A stretch of DNA of 64,000 nucleotides from Tritrichomonas musculus. Its lineage: Eukaryota > Parabasalia > Tritrichomonadida > Tritrichomonadidae. Shown piece after piece: positions 1 through 9,757 of the stretch (the stretch's first letter is position 1; the number at the start of each line of letters is the position of its first letter). The notes beneath the pieces are model-generated. The model was not told the origin of the DNA. It was given only the letters and a program-made list of their open reading frames with translations, and ran no database searches. The position numbers and the translations under genes were made by a program. The DNA is taken from NCBI GenBank assembly GCA_039105265.1, contig JAPFFF010000005.1, forward strand, positions 3,023,501 to 3,087,500, read 5' to 3'.

Positions 1-1
1 A

Positions 2-913
2 AAAGATTATGCGAGTGCATTTGAATATTTTAAGAAAGCAGCAGATCTCAATGATTCAATTTCATTACTTAATGTCGGAAAATGCTATGAATATGGCCGA
101 GGAACACTAAAGGATGACAAAAAAGCATTTGAATTTTACCAGAAATCAGCTGATCTTAATTATTCGATTGCTTTTCGTTTTTTAGGATTTTGTTATTATG
201 ATGGAATAGGTGTGAAACAAGATTATAAAACAGCAGTTGAGCATTTTCAAAAAGCAGCAGATGATAACGATTCTGTTTCTTTGAAATATTTAGGGATCTG
301 TTATCAAAATGGGAAAGGTGTCGTGAAAAATCCAACAAATGCCTACAATTATTACTTAAGAGCTTCAAATCTCGGAAATTCGGATGCAAAAAATTCTTTA
401 GGTTTATGTTATAAAAATGGGATTGGTGTGAAACAAGATATGAAGAAAGCGATTGATTATTTTGAAAAATCAGCCGCAGAAGGCAATTGTTCTGCTTTTT
501 ACAGTTTGGCGATTTGTTATTATAAAGGTGAAGGTGTTAAGCAAAATAAATCGAAAGCGCTCGAATATTGTATGAAAGCATCAGATCATGGCAATTCATC
601 TGCATCATATTATTTAGGATTGTATTATGAAGAAGGACTTTTTATATCAAATAATTCAAAAGCATTTGAATACTATAAAAAAGCAGCTGATCAAAGTAAT
701 ACAGAAGCATTTTATAAAGTAGCAATTTGCTATGAAAAAGGTCGAGGAGTTGACAAAGATATCAAAAAAGCATTCGAATATTACAAAAAATCAGCCGACG
801 CAGGAAACGAAGATGCTTTTTATAATTTAGCATTATGCTATGATAAAGGTTTGGGAGTTGAACAAAATAAAGAAAAAGCTTCTGAATATTACAGAAAATC
901 GCCTAAAAAATAA
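2..913 (+). CDS. Sel1-like repeat (SLR) protein, 5' end cut by window edge
   Basis: The frame is open from base 2 to the TAA at 911-913, giving 303 residues with no start inside the window, so this is the C-terminal part of a longer gene. The protein is almost entirely Sel1-like repeats of about 36 residues. At least eight follow one another, each with the pattern A-x2-Y(F)-x-K-A(S)-A-D then L-G-x-C-Y-x-x-G-x-G-V-x-x-(D/N). SLR proteins are alpha-solenoid scaffolds in signalling and ER quality control, and trichomonads have many. No kinase or other domain is visible here, though many trichomonad SLR proteins carry an N-terminal kinase, which would lie to the left of the window. It ends in a short lysine-rich tail. 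The family is clear; the precise role is unknown. Confidence 0.85.
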   Translation, partial: KDYASAFEYFKKAADLNDSISLLNVGKCYEYGRGTLKDDKKAFEFYQKSADLNYSIAFRFLGFCYYDGIGVKQDYKTAVEHFQKAADDNDSVSLKYLGICYQNGKGVVKNPTNAYNYYLRASNLGNSDAKNSLGLCYKNGIGVKQDMKKAIDYFEKSAAEGNCSAFYSLAICYYKGEGVKQNKSKALEYCMKASDHGNSSASYYLGLYYEEGLFISNNSKAFEYYKKAADQSNTEAFYKVAICYEKGRGVDKDIKKAFEYYKKSADAGNEDAFYNLALCYDKGLGVEQNKEKASEYYRKSPKK

Positions 914-1042
914 AACTATGCATGTATATATTTATTTTTTATTTTTTTTTTTTTTTTAATCTAATAAAATAAAAAAATAAACAAATAAAATAAAATGATC
1001 ATTTATTACTTTCAAAATCCCAAAGAAAATACAAAATAAAAT

Positions 1043-4000
1043 TTAAATTTTTGACAAAACATGTCCAAAGATGTCAATCACAGTTTGTTGAGATGTAATA
1101 AACGAAACCAAAGTTCTTGCATCTGTTCTTCTATTAAATTCAATTTTTATCTGTCCAATTCTTTCAATATCAGAAGCCAAAGTCACGACGTAGCCCGAAG
1201 CTGAAATTTGATTGAAGTCAATTAAATCAAACTCCTTAAAAATCTTAATAGAATCATGCTGCATTTGAAAGATCAAAATCATTTCGGTAGTAATGCAATA
1301 AAGCAATTCTTTACTTTTATCCTGAATGATAAATTTAATGAATTGATTTTCCAATTTTTTATTTTTTAAGATTTCTGATTGAATTTTTATGTAAATGTTG
1401 TAAATTTCAGAAGAATTGTTCAATTTCAGAATGTCTTCAACATTTGAATCATGTCTAGCATTAGCATCGAGTGGATCATCGAACGATGAATAAATAGGCG
1501 AAATATAAGGTATTCTAACTCTTTTAATTTCTTTAGATTGGAATAATTGAATCAAATCAATATTGCTTTCTTTTGCAATTAGATTTGAATCGCTTTTAAT
1601 TCCAAGAATGAGACGATCAATGTTCCTTTTATCATTCTTGTTGATAGATTTTTGACTAGTTTTATAACTGCTTGGATGATAAATTAAAATATTCGAAAGA
1701 TTAGCCAAATCTTTCTCTATCAATTGTCGAATGATGTCTGGTGATTGATTGAAGTAATAATTCGATTGTTTGTTGATGTAATTTAATTCAACTTGATTAA
1801 AGTATTTGAATATTAATTTCCGATTATCGCATAGATCATCATCAACGTTGTCAATGTCGTCATTGTTTATTGATGATAAAGGAACAAAATGAAGTTTTTT
1901 GAAATGAATTAAAAAGCTGGCAAAGAATTGAATAACTGCATTTTTAGATATTTGTTTCATTAATTCCTTTCCATAGAAGTTTCTAAATAAATCCATTAAA
2001 TAAGAAATGTTATGATTAAAATCAGAAATAAATAATTTTGGAATTGATATTGTAATTTTGTTCATTGAAATGATTTTTAAAAGCCATTTGAATGTAGCGA
2101 TATAAAATCTATCATTCGAGGCTTCACTTGGAATATTTATGATTAAATTAATCGGATTGATTTCGAAATATGAAATCAATATTTTACTAACATTTACAGA
2201 TCTAAAAGAAGGTTCTAGAATCATTTCTCCAAGATTAAATCCATTCTTTTTCACTTTATAAATGCTTTTAAAGTTATTCATTAGAAATGACAATAAATTA
2301 ACAACAAAGTTGGATTCAGCAATTATAAAAATTGGTTGAATGTTGATGCTCATATAATTAATTACTGAAAAAAGTGGAACTCCTCTAGGAAAGATTGAAA
2401 ATAAATTAAAGAATTTGATATTATTATTGTCATTGTTTTCATTGAGTAACTCTTGACCAGTTCCAAAAAGACAAACAGGAATTTTCGTTGCTGTGTTTTG
2501 GTCATCAATTTGGATTGATTTGATAAACAGAGTTAAAAATGTATTTTTATTATCTTGGCAAGTCTCCGAAATAATGTCATTTAAAGAAAATAAAACAATT
2601 TCATTCATTTCATCATTACTTAATGAAACTCGAAGTGAATGAATTGAAAGGAAGCCGCGAAAAGTGCTATGATAACCAACATTATCATTCAAATATTGAA
2701 CTTGAATCATTTTACTGTTATTTTTACTAATCATTGTTGTAAAAATGTTAATGTTGTGTTCAGTTGAAATTATTGGTGACAATTGGCCTTCAATTGAATA
2801 TAAGAAAGATTTATTCGCCTCTCCAACTTCAATGAAGATTTGCTTGTTATTGATGAATGGCTCGTCGAAAGCAAACAATGATGACGAATTGGCATCAATA
2901 AGAAGTTTGTTTTTAAATGGTTTTATGTTTTGGTAGACAATGATTGGAGTGTTTAATGAGTTGTTTATAATTAATGGAACTGGAAAAGAAGGCGTTTGAA
3001 AAGTGGCATAAAGTGTTGATTTGTTTTCGTGTATGTTGATTTCAATGTATAATTGGTCCTTCTTATTTTTAACTAAGAAAACTTTCCTCGTAATGTTGCT
3101 GAACTGGATGACTGGATTATTGTGGTACTCATTGACAGAAAACAGAAACATCGCATCCTTTGGAATCCATTTAATTAGAACGCAATTGTTGTCGTCATGA
3201 TGAGGAATGAAGAATGATTCATTCAGAAGAAGTTGTGAATCATTTTCAATTTCTTGATGCAAATCTTCAATGTTATCAATATTTGAATCATTCATGTTCA
3301 CTTTTTCTGAGGTTATCGGAACTAATGAAAAGTCAAATGGCAGTTTGTTAATCACGTACAAATACGGAGTGAATGTTATGATATGCGTGACATTCATTGG
3401 AAAACGACCAAGAGTGATTGAGCAATTAATTGGATAGAATAGGTCATGATTGTCCTTCCTAGGTAAATTAATGGTCGTGCAATTGGAGTTCAGTCGCATA
3501 CAATCAATTGCTTTCAATTTGGTTTCACTGTTTTCTATAGAAATGTCAATTTTCATTGATTTCTTGTTCTCTGAGTATGATTCTAACCCATAAAGCGTGA
3601 ATTCTTGAGGTAAGACTTTATGAATCAGCATGTTTATGGACGACGTTGACGATGATCGGGATGATGGCGAAAAATATATGATTTCTTGGGTTTTATTAAA
3701 AATGGCGCATGGTGCAAAAACAATAATTTCTTTTTGTTCAGTCTTCAATAATTTTTGAACTATGATGGCAGCTCCATCACAACCAGCAAAAATCCCATCA
3801 AATTTATCTAATCTGATTTGAGTCGGTTTTTCAAAAGAATCGTCTTCTTTAAAGCTCAATGAAACCAAAACTGTTTGAGTATCATGATTAAACAAATTAA
3901 TTTGTCTTTCATCTTGACTTTGAAGAGTTAAGAATCCGTTATTTATTTTTAAGTTTTCTTTAAAATAAAATTGAGAGGATATTTGGCAGGGTAAATTATT

Positions 4001-7000
4001 TCTAATAAAGAAAGACGGGATGACTTCATAAATACGGGAATTTGTTTGAGGATCATTATTTACATTCAAAATGAAAGAAATTGAGTTCTGATTTTCAATG
4101 TTTTGAATTTTAATATATGGTGGAGATTTACTTTTTGATAAACAAAAAATCTCAGGGAGATGATTTTGATCGAATTGTATTATATCGATTTTTGACTGAA
4201 TTTTTGAAGAATGCTCGCTTTGAAAGTCGCTTAAAATGAAATAATAACGATCTTCAAGAGGAAGAGGAAAAACGCAACTCGGCATCAGTGAAGTGTACAA
4301 TTGAAAATCCTTATTGCTTCTATCTGAATTTATATAAATTGTTATTTTTGAATCAAGTCTATTTTGAATTGACAAAGGTGAATTGAACACAATTGTCTGT
4401 GAATAATTGTCGTGATGATGAATTGAAACGGAAATTGTGTCAAAATACGTTGGAAAGACAAGCTTCCTTGGAACAAAAGAGCCTTGAATGTTCTTGTATT
4501 TAAAGTGCATCTTCATGTCTTGATCCAATTGACATAGAGGAAAACGATCACTTGGTGAAATGTAAAGAATTGATTGTTCTTTCTTATCGTTTCCTTTTTC
4601 TTCATATTGGATGAAAATGGCATCGTCTAGCGAGTTCCGTATCCAATATTCAGGATTGTAGTTGAGTCTGGTAACATCTTTAAGCTTTAAAACTTTGTCT
4701 CTGTTTTGGAATTTGTCAATTAATTTGATGAGACTTCGGAATGAATAAGGCGTCAGATTGAAATCAATGTCATTCTTAACAGAGAGTGCAAAATAAGATG
4801 CATTTGAATCTGTATTGGAATACAAGATTAGAAATTCAGTGGGTGGCATGAATGTCTCAAATTTTCCATAGAAAAAGTTGTTGTGCATAATTGAAAAATT
4901 CAGAACAATCGCAAATTCATTGTTCTCGCCACGAAGATTCAAAGTAGAACTGGTCGCTTCAATATAAATGGTGAATATTGGAAGTGACGCTCTACTTTCT
5001 TCACATATTGAAAATGAAATGGGCCTTATGTTAACCTGTGATTTATCTATTGAAAAAGTTATGAGTTTTTGACTGTCATCTTGAATCGAATAGGATTTCT
5101 GATCAAGCAAAGTCACAATTAATTCATGAAATCGCTTGATTATCAATTGAAGCTCCAAAATGTCAAGTACTGAAAGATAAATATTAATATTGCCAATTTC
5201 AATGTCCAATAAAGAAAAATGATTTTCTCTCAAATTTTCTGAGCTTTCTGAATTTTCTGAAGTCTCTGAATTATTATTATTGCAAAGTTGCAGTCGGAAT
5301 GATGCATTGTTTAGAATTTTGTTGGATTCCATTTCATTTTGATTTTTATAATTTGCAAAGAAAATGTTTATTTGATTGATTTTGAGTAATTTTGATAAAT
5401 TTTGTTGATTTTTAATCAGTAATTTAAATGAAAATGTCAAATCATGCTTTTTAAAGAATGGATCATCTTCAAAAGGAAAATGAATATGAATTCCACATAA
5501 TTCTATAGAATAATTTTGATCACTTTTATTCTGGTTGTTTTTGATTTCTTTCTTAATTTCTTTTTTAATGTATTTTTGACTCAATTTTTCATCTCGATTT
5601 GTCTTTATTAACGACGATAATGATTCATAAATATTTGTAAACTTTTTGATTGTTTCAACATTTAGATAAATATCAATAGGATTAACTTTTAAACTAGTTT
5701 CATTTGAATCTTTTTTAATTATAAAGAAATCGTTATTTTCATCTGTCTCTTTAATTTGAATTAATTCAATGAAATTGATTGAATGACATTTCAATTCAAT
5801 TAAATCATTCTTTTGTTCAAGTTTCAATTCAGTTAAAGAAATTGGTTCAGGTAAATTATGCTCTTTAATTTTAATTTGATGAATATTTGCTGTAATTTTG
5901 TAATTTGAATTGTTATTTTCAATTTTCTTTTTGTCATTAAAATTGAATTTAAAATTGAAATTAAAATTCGTATTTGAATGAATTTTATAAGCATTGTAAA
6001 TTCTCATCACAAAGTAATGTGTGTATTCAAAATCAATTGTATTAATATTAATAATAATGTCAGTAAGATCAAGCTTATTATTTTCAATTGGCTTTTTTCT
6101 ATCCATTAATAAAATTGAATTAATTTTCTCAATTTCAAATTTAGTTGAATTATATAAAAGAACAACATCCAAATTCAAAGACAAACTTTCAAAATTTATC
6201 GTTGGAATATGAAGTGCGCTTACTTGATAATAAGAATTGGTTGTAAATGAAGTGTTGGGAATAGATAAAGTTAATTTTGTTAATAATTCAGTGAATACAA
6301 TGTTTTCAATTATTACATTCATGTCAATTTTTGAATCTGATGAATTCTCACTATTAGAATTTGATAAAGAATCAATGATTTTTGGTATGAAACTTAATTT
6401 TGATAAATTTAAGATGATATCTGGTGATATATATGCATTAATTGATGATATTGATAAATCAAAAAAGTAATCATTACTTTGATAATTAATTTTTGAAATT
6501 TCAAGAATATCAACGAAATTTATTTTACTCAAATAAATTCCCCAAAATTTGCTTCCCCATTTATAATCATACATTAAGTTATCAATGATTATTTTCAAAC
6601 GATCCTCAATGTTAACAGTCATTTTTCCTACTTCATAACCATAAAAATATTGAAAACCATTGAAAATTTCAGAATCACAATTTTCATAATAATTTGGTCC
6701 AAGATTTGAATAATATTTAATCAATGAATTTAATTCATTATATAAGAAATCTATTGTTAAATTAGAAATATATAAATTAGTAATGTAATTATTACCAACT
6801 GAAGTCATTGCATATTTTATTTTATTATCACAAGTTAAAAATTCTTTTCCATTTGAATTCAATATATTAAATGATTCAATGTCAAAAACATAATCTTTTC
6901 CTATTGAAAAAGTAACGTCATTAAACTTGATTGAATAATTAAGATCTCCCATTTTATAATCAACTAATTGTGCTAATATTAAAAATTGTGAATTATTATC

Positions 7001-9319
7001 TTCTGTTTTATTATTTGAACTTGAATTTGATGGAAATGCTGAACTATAAAGTTTTGTTGATTGACTTGAAATCCAATTAATTTCATCAAGTAAGCAATAA
7101 AACTCATTTGCATTCAAATTGATGTTAATTAAATTAATGTCTACTACTGGCCATTCATTGAAACATATTGAAGGAAGATTCATTTGATTGTTCCCATTTT
7201 TGCCAATAATTGAAACATTTCGAAACATCAATGTCGGTTTGACATCGATTCCTGATATCGTCAAAACAAATGAATTTCGTTCTGTATCAACGAAAATCGA
7301 AATGTCACAACAATTTATGTTTATTTTATGAGAACTGTAAATTTTGGTTGAGTAATTTTGTGTGCTTCCTGTAATTGAAGACAAAACATTTTGTGCTTTT
7401 TCAATGATTGGTGAATTCATGTCAATTTTGGCATTCAAAACATCAAGATTTGTCGTTATTTCACTTATGTAATAAAATTCATCAATTAAACCAGTTGTTG
7501 TTGACTTCAATGAGAAGCCTTTCGATATGATATCGTCATCCATTTTAATTTGACCAATTGTCATTTTTGTTTTGACAATAAGTTTACTTTCAGTTGAACT
7601 TTTTGAATAGTTTTTGAGTTGAATATGTTTGACTTCACTACAGAAAGAATGCTGTGTTGTTCCATCGTCGTTTTCAATTGAATATGAGGCCAAAAAACCG
7701 CTCAAAATGACCTTGAATCGCATCAAAGTCCTCGGATTAATCGTCAGCAAATATTGATTCAAATCACTACTTTTCACTTTTTGAGAGCTTTTGGCGGTTG
7801 GCACTTTTTCGAGTTGATCATTTTGAGTGTTGATGAAAAAGTTGCAAAACCGATTTAAAAATGAACTTCTAACATCAACTTTAAAGCTTGAAATCGAAAA
7901 AATGGCAGGATTATCGCGTGAAAGGATCTGAAATCTCACAAAATTGTCATTTTCGTTAGTTTGAATTACTTTATAATTTGAGTTTAAATCATCAATCAGC
8001 CAATTTTTTACTTCCAAATTAATTTTTATTCCATTTCTTTTCTTTTCGTAAACAGCGTTGATATCGTTGATTGAGAGCAAGAGGAGCGAATCCAAATTGA
8101 AGCAAATTCCCTGAATATGGACTTGACAGTGAAGTGAATCTTTTGAAAAGAAGGTCAAATTTTCGCTATTAATTGCGTCAATTTCATTCTTATCTAACTT
8201 AATCATTCTTTCTTTTCGATGTGAAATTATCGATGAATATTGAACCAATAAAAAGGTCAAATCTTCACCTAATTTTTCAACCGTTTTTTGAATGAATCTT
8301 TTCTTAGAAATTGCTTTTTCAAAACTCATGGCGAATTCATTTCTTTTCTTTAAAAATTGAAAGGCTATCGTCGGTTTAAACTCATGAGCACGGCGAATTT
8401 TAATTGCGCATCGATTCAAGTAAGACCACATTTGAATGAAGTAAGCTTTATTAATATTTGTATTTAACGGTTTTATGCAACTTAGAAATTTTTGACGTTT
8501 CCGACTTTTTGAGAAGTCATTGAATAAATATTGTAAAGAAAAAAATTGGTCTTGATTGAAATTGAAAAAAATTGGCTCAACTGTCAAATTGAATGAATTT
8601 AAGAATGATGAATTCTTCCTTCGATCATGAACCATGATTAAATTAAACGAGCTATCTTGCAATAGATTGAATTGGATGTCATTCAATTTTTCAAAGCTCT
8701 GAAAAAGTTCAACATTTGTGTGTAAACCGATAGCAAAAGATGACATTTTTATTCGTTTTGTCAAAATTTCTGGTTTTTTGTCTAAAATGATGACATTTCC
8801 TTTTGAATCAATTGTGTTCATTAAGAGAGAATCCAAAAATAAAGTAAGCGCGCTAATCTTATCATTGGATGTGTTAAATTGAATGTGTAATCGAATGTTT
8901 CGTATTTCAATGGTTGCGTTATCAATAACTTTTTCAAACCAACTATTCCAAACTTTTCGTCTTTCTAATTTTGTTGCTTTTTTTTCATCTTCCATGGATT
9001 GAATAAATTCAACAACAGATTTTACGGGTATTTTATTAATAGCATCCCATTCCGGGGTAGCAAAAATATCAACATTAATGATTTTTAAATATGCTGCTTT
9101 GTTTGTGTTTTTCATAATAGGAAAATCTACTACAACTTGTTCGACTTTACTATCTTTAATTATAAGTGGAATACCAAAACTAATTAACATATTTTGAGTT
9201 AATGATACATTATGTAATTCAGCATGACCTTCGATCAGGGAAACTTTTATTTGCTTCCCACCTACTTTATTAATATATTGATCTAAGAATTTTGATAATA
9301 TTGCAGAAAAAAATGTCAT
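1043..9319 (-). CDS. VPS13: VPS13 family bridge-like lipid transfer protein
   Basis: A 2758-residue protein. VPS13 proteins are rod-shaped bridges that move bulk glycerolipid between organelle membranes at contact sites. Residues 1 to about 110 form the chorein N-terminal region, starting MTFFSAILSKFLDQYINKVG and followed by the typical stretch on loops that 'affect' ligand (KVSLIEGHAELHNVSL). The long middle is beta-rich and hydrophobic, as expected for repeating-beta-groove walls. Between about residues 1550 and 2200, six segments each place an Asn before a hydrophobic strand: IRNSLDDAIF, IQNRLDSKIT, IRNNLPCQIS, IFNKTQEIIY, INKLPFDFSL and INNSLNTPII. This fits the six-repeat VAB adaptor-binding domain with its invariant asparagines. 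The last 130 residues resemble the C-terminal PH-like region. The start is an ATG with an initiator-like TCACAT about 15 bases upstream. Length is within the VPS13 range. Which VPS13 paralogue it is cannot be told. Confidence 0.88.
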   Translation of the reverse strand: MTFFSAILSKFLDQYINKVGGKQIKVSLIEGHAELHNVSLTQNMLISFGIPLIIKDSKVEQVVVDFPIMKNTNKAAYLKIINVDIFATPEWDAINKIPVKSVVEFIQSMEDEKKATKLERRKVWNSWFEKVIDNATIEIRNIRLHIQFNTSNDKISALTLFLDSLLMNTIDSKGNVIILDKKPEILTKRIKMSSFAIGLHTNVELFQSFEKLNDIQFNLLQDSSFNLIMVHDRRKNSSFLNSFNLTVEPIFFNFNQDQFFSLQYLFNDFSKSRKRQKFLSCIKPLNTNINKAYFIQMWSYLNRCAIKIRRAHEFKPTIAFQFLKKRNEFAMSFEKAISKKRFIQKTVEKLGEDLTFLLVQYSSIISHRKERMIKLDKNEIDAINSENLTFFSKDSLHCQVHIQGICFNLDSLLLLSINDINAVYEKKRNGIKINLEVKNWLIDDLNSNYKVIQTNENDNFVRFQILSRDNPAIFSISSFKVDVRSSFLNRFCNFFINTQNDQLEKVPTAKSSQKVKSSDLNQYLLTINPRTLMRFKVILSGFLASYSIENDDGTTQHSFCSEVKHIQLKNYSKSSTESKLIVKTKMTIGQIKMDDDIISKGFSLKSTTTGLIDEFYYISEITTNLDVLNAKIDMNSPIIEKAQNVLSSITGSTQNYSTKIYSSHKININCCDISIFVDTERNSFVLTISGIDVKPTLMFRNVSIIGKNGNNQMNLPSICFNEWPVVDINLININLNANEFYCLLDEINWISSQSTKLYSSAFPSNSSSNNKTEDNNSQFLILAQLVDYKMGDLNYSIKFNDVTFSIGKDYVFDIESFNILNSNGKEFLTCDNKIKYAMTSVGNNYITNLYISNLTIDFLYNELNSLIKYYSNLGPNYYENCDSEIFNGFQYFYGYEVGKMTVNIEDRLKIIIDNLMYDYKWGSKFWGIYLSKINFVDILEISKINYQSNDYFFDLSISSINAYISPDIILNLSKLSFIPKIIDSLSNSNSENSSDSKIDMNVIIENIVFTELLTKLTLSIPNTSFTTNSYYQVSALHIPTINFESLSLNLDVVLLYNSTKFEIEKINSILLMDRKKPIENNKLDLTDIIININTIDFEYTHYFVMRIYNAYKIHSNTNFNFNFKFNFNDKKKIENNNSNYKITANIHQIKIKEHNLPEPISLTELKLEQKNDLIELKCHSINFIELIQIKETDENNDFFIIKKDSNETSLKVNPIDIYLNVETIKKFTNIYESLSSLIKTNRDEKLSQKYIKKEIKKEIKNNQNKSDQNYSIELCGIHIHFPFEDDPFFKKHDLTFSFKLLIKNQQNLSKLLKINQINIFFANYKNQNEMESNKILNNASFRLQLCNNNNSETSENSESSENLRENHFSLLDIEIGNINIYLSVLDILELQLIIKRFHELIVTLLDQKSYSIQDDSQKLITFSIDKSQVNIRPISFSICEESRASLPIFTIYIEATSSTLNLRGENNEFAIVLNFSIMHNNFFYGKFETFMPPTEFLILYSNTDSNASYFALSVKNDIDFNLTPYSFRSLIKLIDKFQNRDKVLKLKDVTRLNYNPEYWIRNSLDDAIFIQYEEKGNDKKEQSILYISPSDRFPLCQLDQDMKMHFKYKNIQGSFVPRKLVFPTYFDTISVSIHHHDNYSQTIVFNSPLSIQNRLDSKITIYINSDRSNKDFQLYTSLMPSCVFPLPLEDRYYFILSDFQSEHSSKIQSKIDIIQFDQNHLPEIFCLSKSKSPPYIKIQNIENQNSISFILNVNNDPQTNSRIYEVIPSFFIRNNLPCQISSQFYFKENLKINNGFLTLQSQDERQINLFNHDTQTVLVSLSFKEDDSFEKPTQIRLDKFDGIFAGCDGAAIIVQKLLKTEQKEIIVFAPCAIFNKTQEIIYFSPSSRSSSTSSINMLIHKVLPQEFTLYGLESYSENKKSMKIDISIENSETKLKAIDCMRLNSNCTTINLPRKDNHDLFYPINCSITLGRFPMNVTHIITFTPYLYVINKLPFDFSLVPITSEKVNMNDSNIDNIEDLHQEIENDSQLLLNESFFIPHHDDNNCVLIKWIPKDAMFLFSVNEYHNNPVIQFSNITRKVFLVKNKKDQLYIEINIHENKSTLYATFQTPSFPVPLIINNSLNTPIIVYQNIKPFKNKLLIDANSSSLFAFDEPFINNKQIFIEVGEANKSFLYSIEGQLSPIISTEHNINIFTTMISKNNSKMIQVQYLNDNVGYHSTFRGFLSIHSLRVSLSNDEMNEIVLFSLNDIISETCQDNKNTFLTLFIKSIQIDDQNTATKIPVCLFGTGQELLNENNDNNNIKFFNLFSIFPRGVPLFSVINYMSINIQPIFIIAESNFVVNLLSFLMNNFKSIYKVKKNGFNLGEMILEPSFRSVNVSKILISYFEINPINLIINIPSEASNDRFYIATFKWLLKIISMNKITISIPKLFISDFNHNISYLMDLFRNFYGKELMKQISKNAVIQFFASFLIHFKKLHFVPLSSINNDDIDNVDDDLCDNRKLIFKYFNQVELNYINKQSNYYFNQSPDIIRQLIEKDLANLSNILIYHPSSYKTSQKSINKNDKRNIDRLILGIKSDSNLIAKESNIDLIQLFQSKEIKRVRIPYISPIYSSFDDPLDANARHDSNVEDILKLNNSSEIYNIYIKIQSEILKNKKLENQFIKFIIQDKSKELLYCITTEMILIFQMQHDSIKIFKEFDLIDFNQISASGYVVTLASDIERIGQIKIEFNRRTDARTLVSFITSQQTVIDIFGHVLSKI

Positions 9320-9757
9320 TTTAGATATAAAAAATGTGAAAATAAAAAATAATTGGATAATTCTATGTGATCATTCAATATTTTACTTTCGCGCTTCAAT
9401 AAATTCAATTGATTATTTTGAATAAATTATTTCTATTTTTTTTCTTTTTATCTCAGTAAATAATTCTTTTTAACCATTTTATTTTCTTTCATAAATAATG
9501 CATTGCATAAAAATTATATTTAAATATGCAAATCCATGTTTCAATTTCAAATTTGAAATTTGATCTTAAATTCTGATTTATTTAAGTTATCCATACAATA
9601 TGAAGTAATATAAATTTTAACCAATTAATTGAACATTAAAAAAAAAAAAAAGTGGGCCATTTCATCATCCATGAAAATAATAAAAAAATGAAAATGAAAA
9701 AATTAAAGTTAGAAAAAGCTTTACTTTTTGAAGTAAAGCCAAGAGTATTCTTTACTT
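9320..9757. other. Intergenic, no gene seen
   Basis: AT-rich spacer between the VPS13 start and the SCAR/WAVE stop. It contains short A runs (for example near 9638-9650) and no supported reading frame, RNA gene or repeat. It should carry the VPS13 promoter on the left and the SCAR 3' end on the right. Confidence 0.6.
9334..9339 (-). promoter_or_regulatory. Initiator-like TCACAT before VPS13
   Basis: TCACAT on the minus strand lies about 15 bases ahead of the ATG. It fits the TCAYW initiator consensus known from Trichomonas, where transcription starts at the A close to the start codon. Assigned from position and pattern only. Confidence 0.4.
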
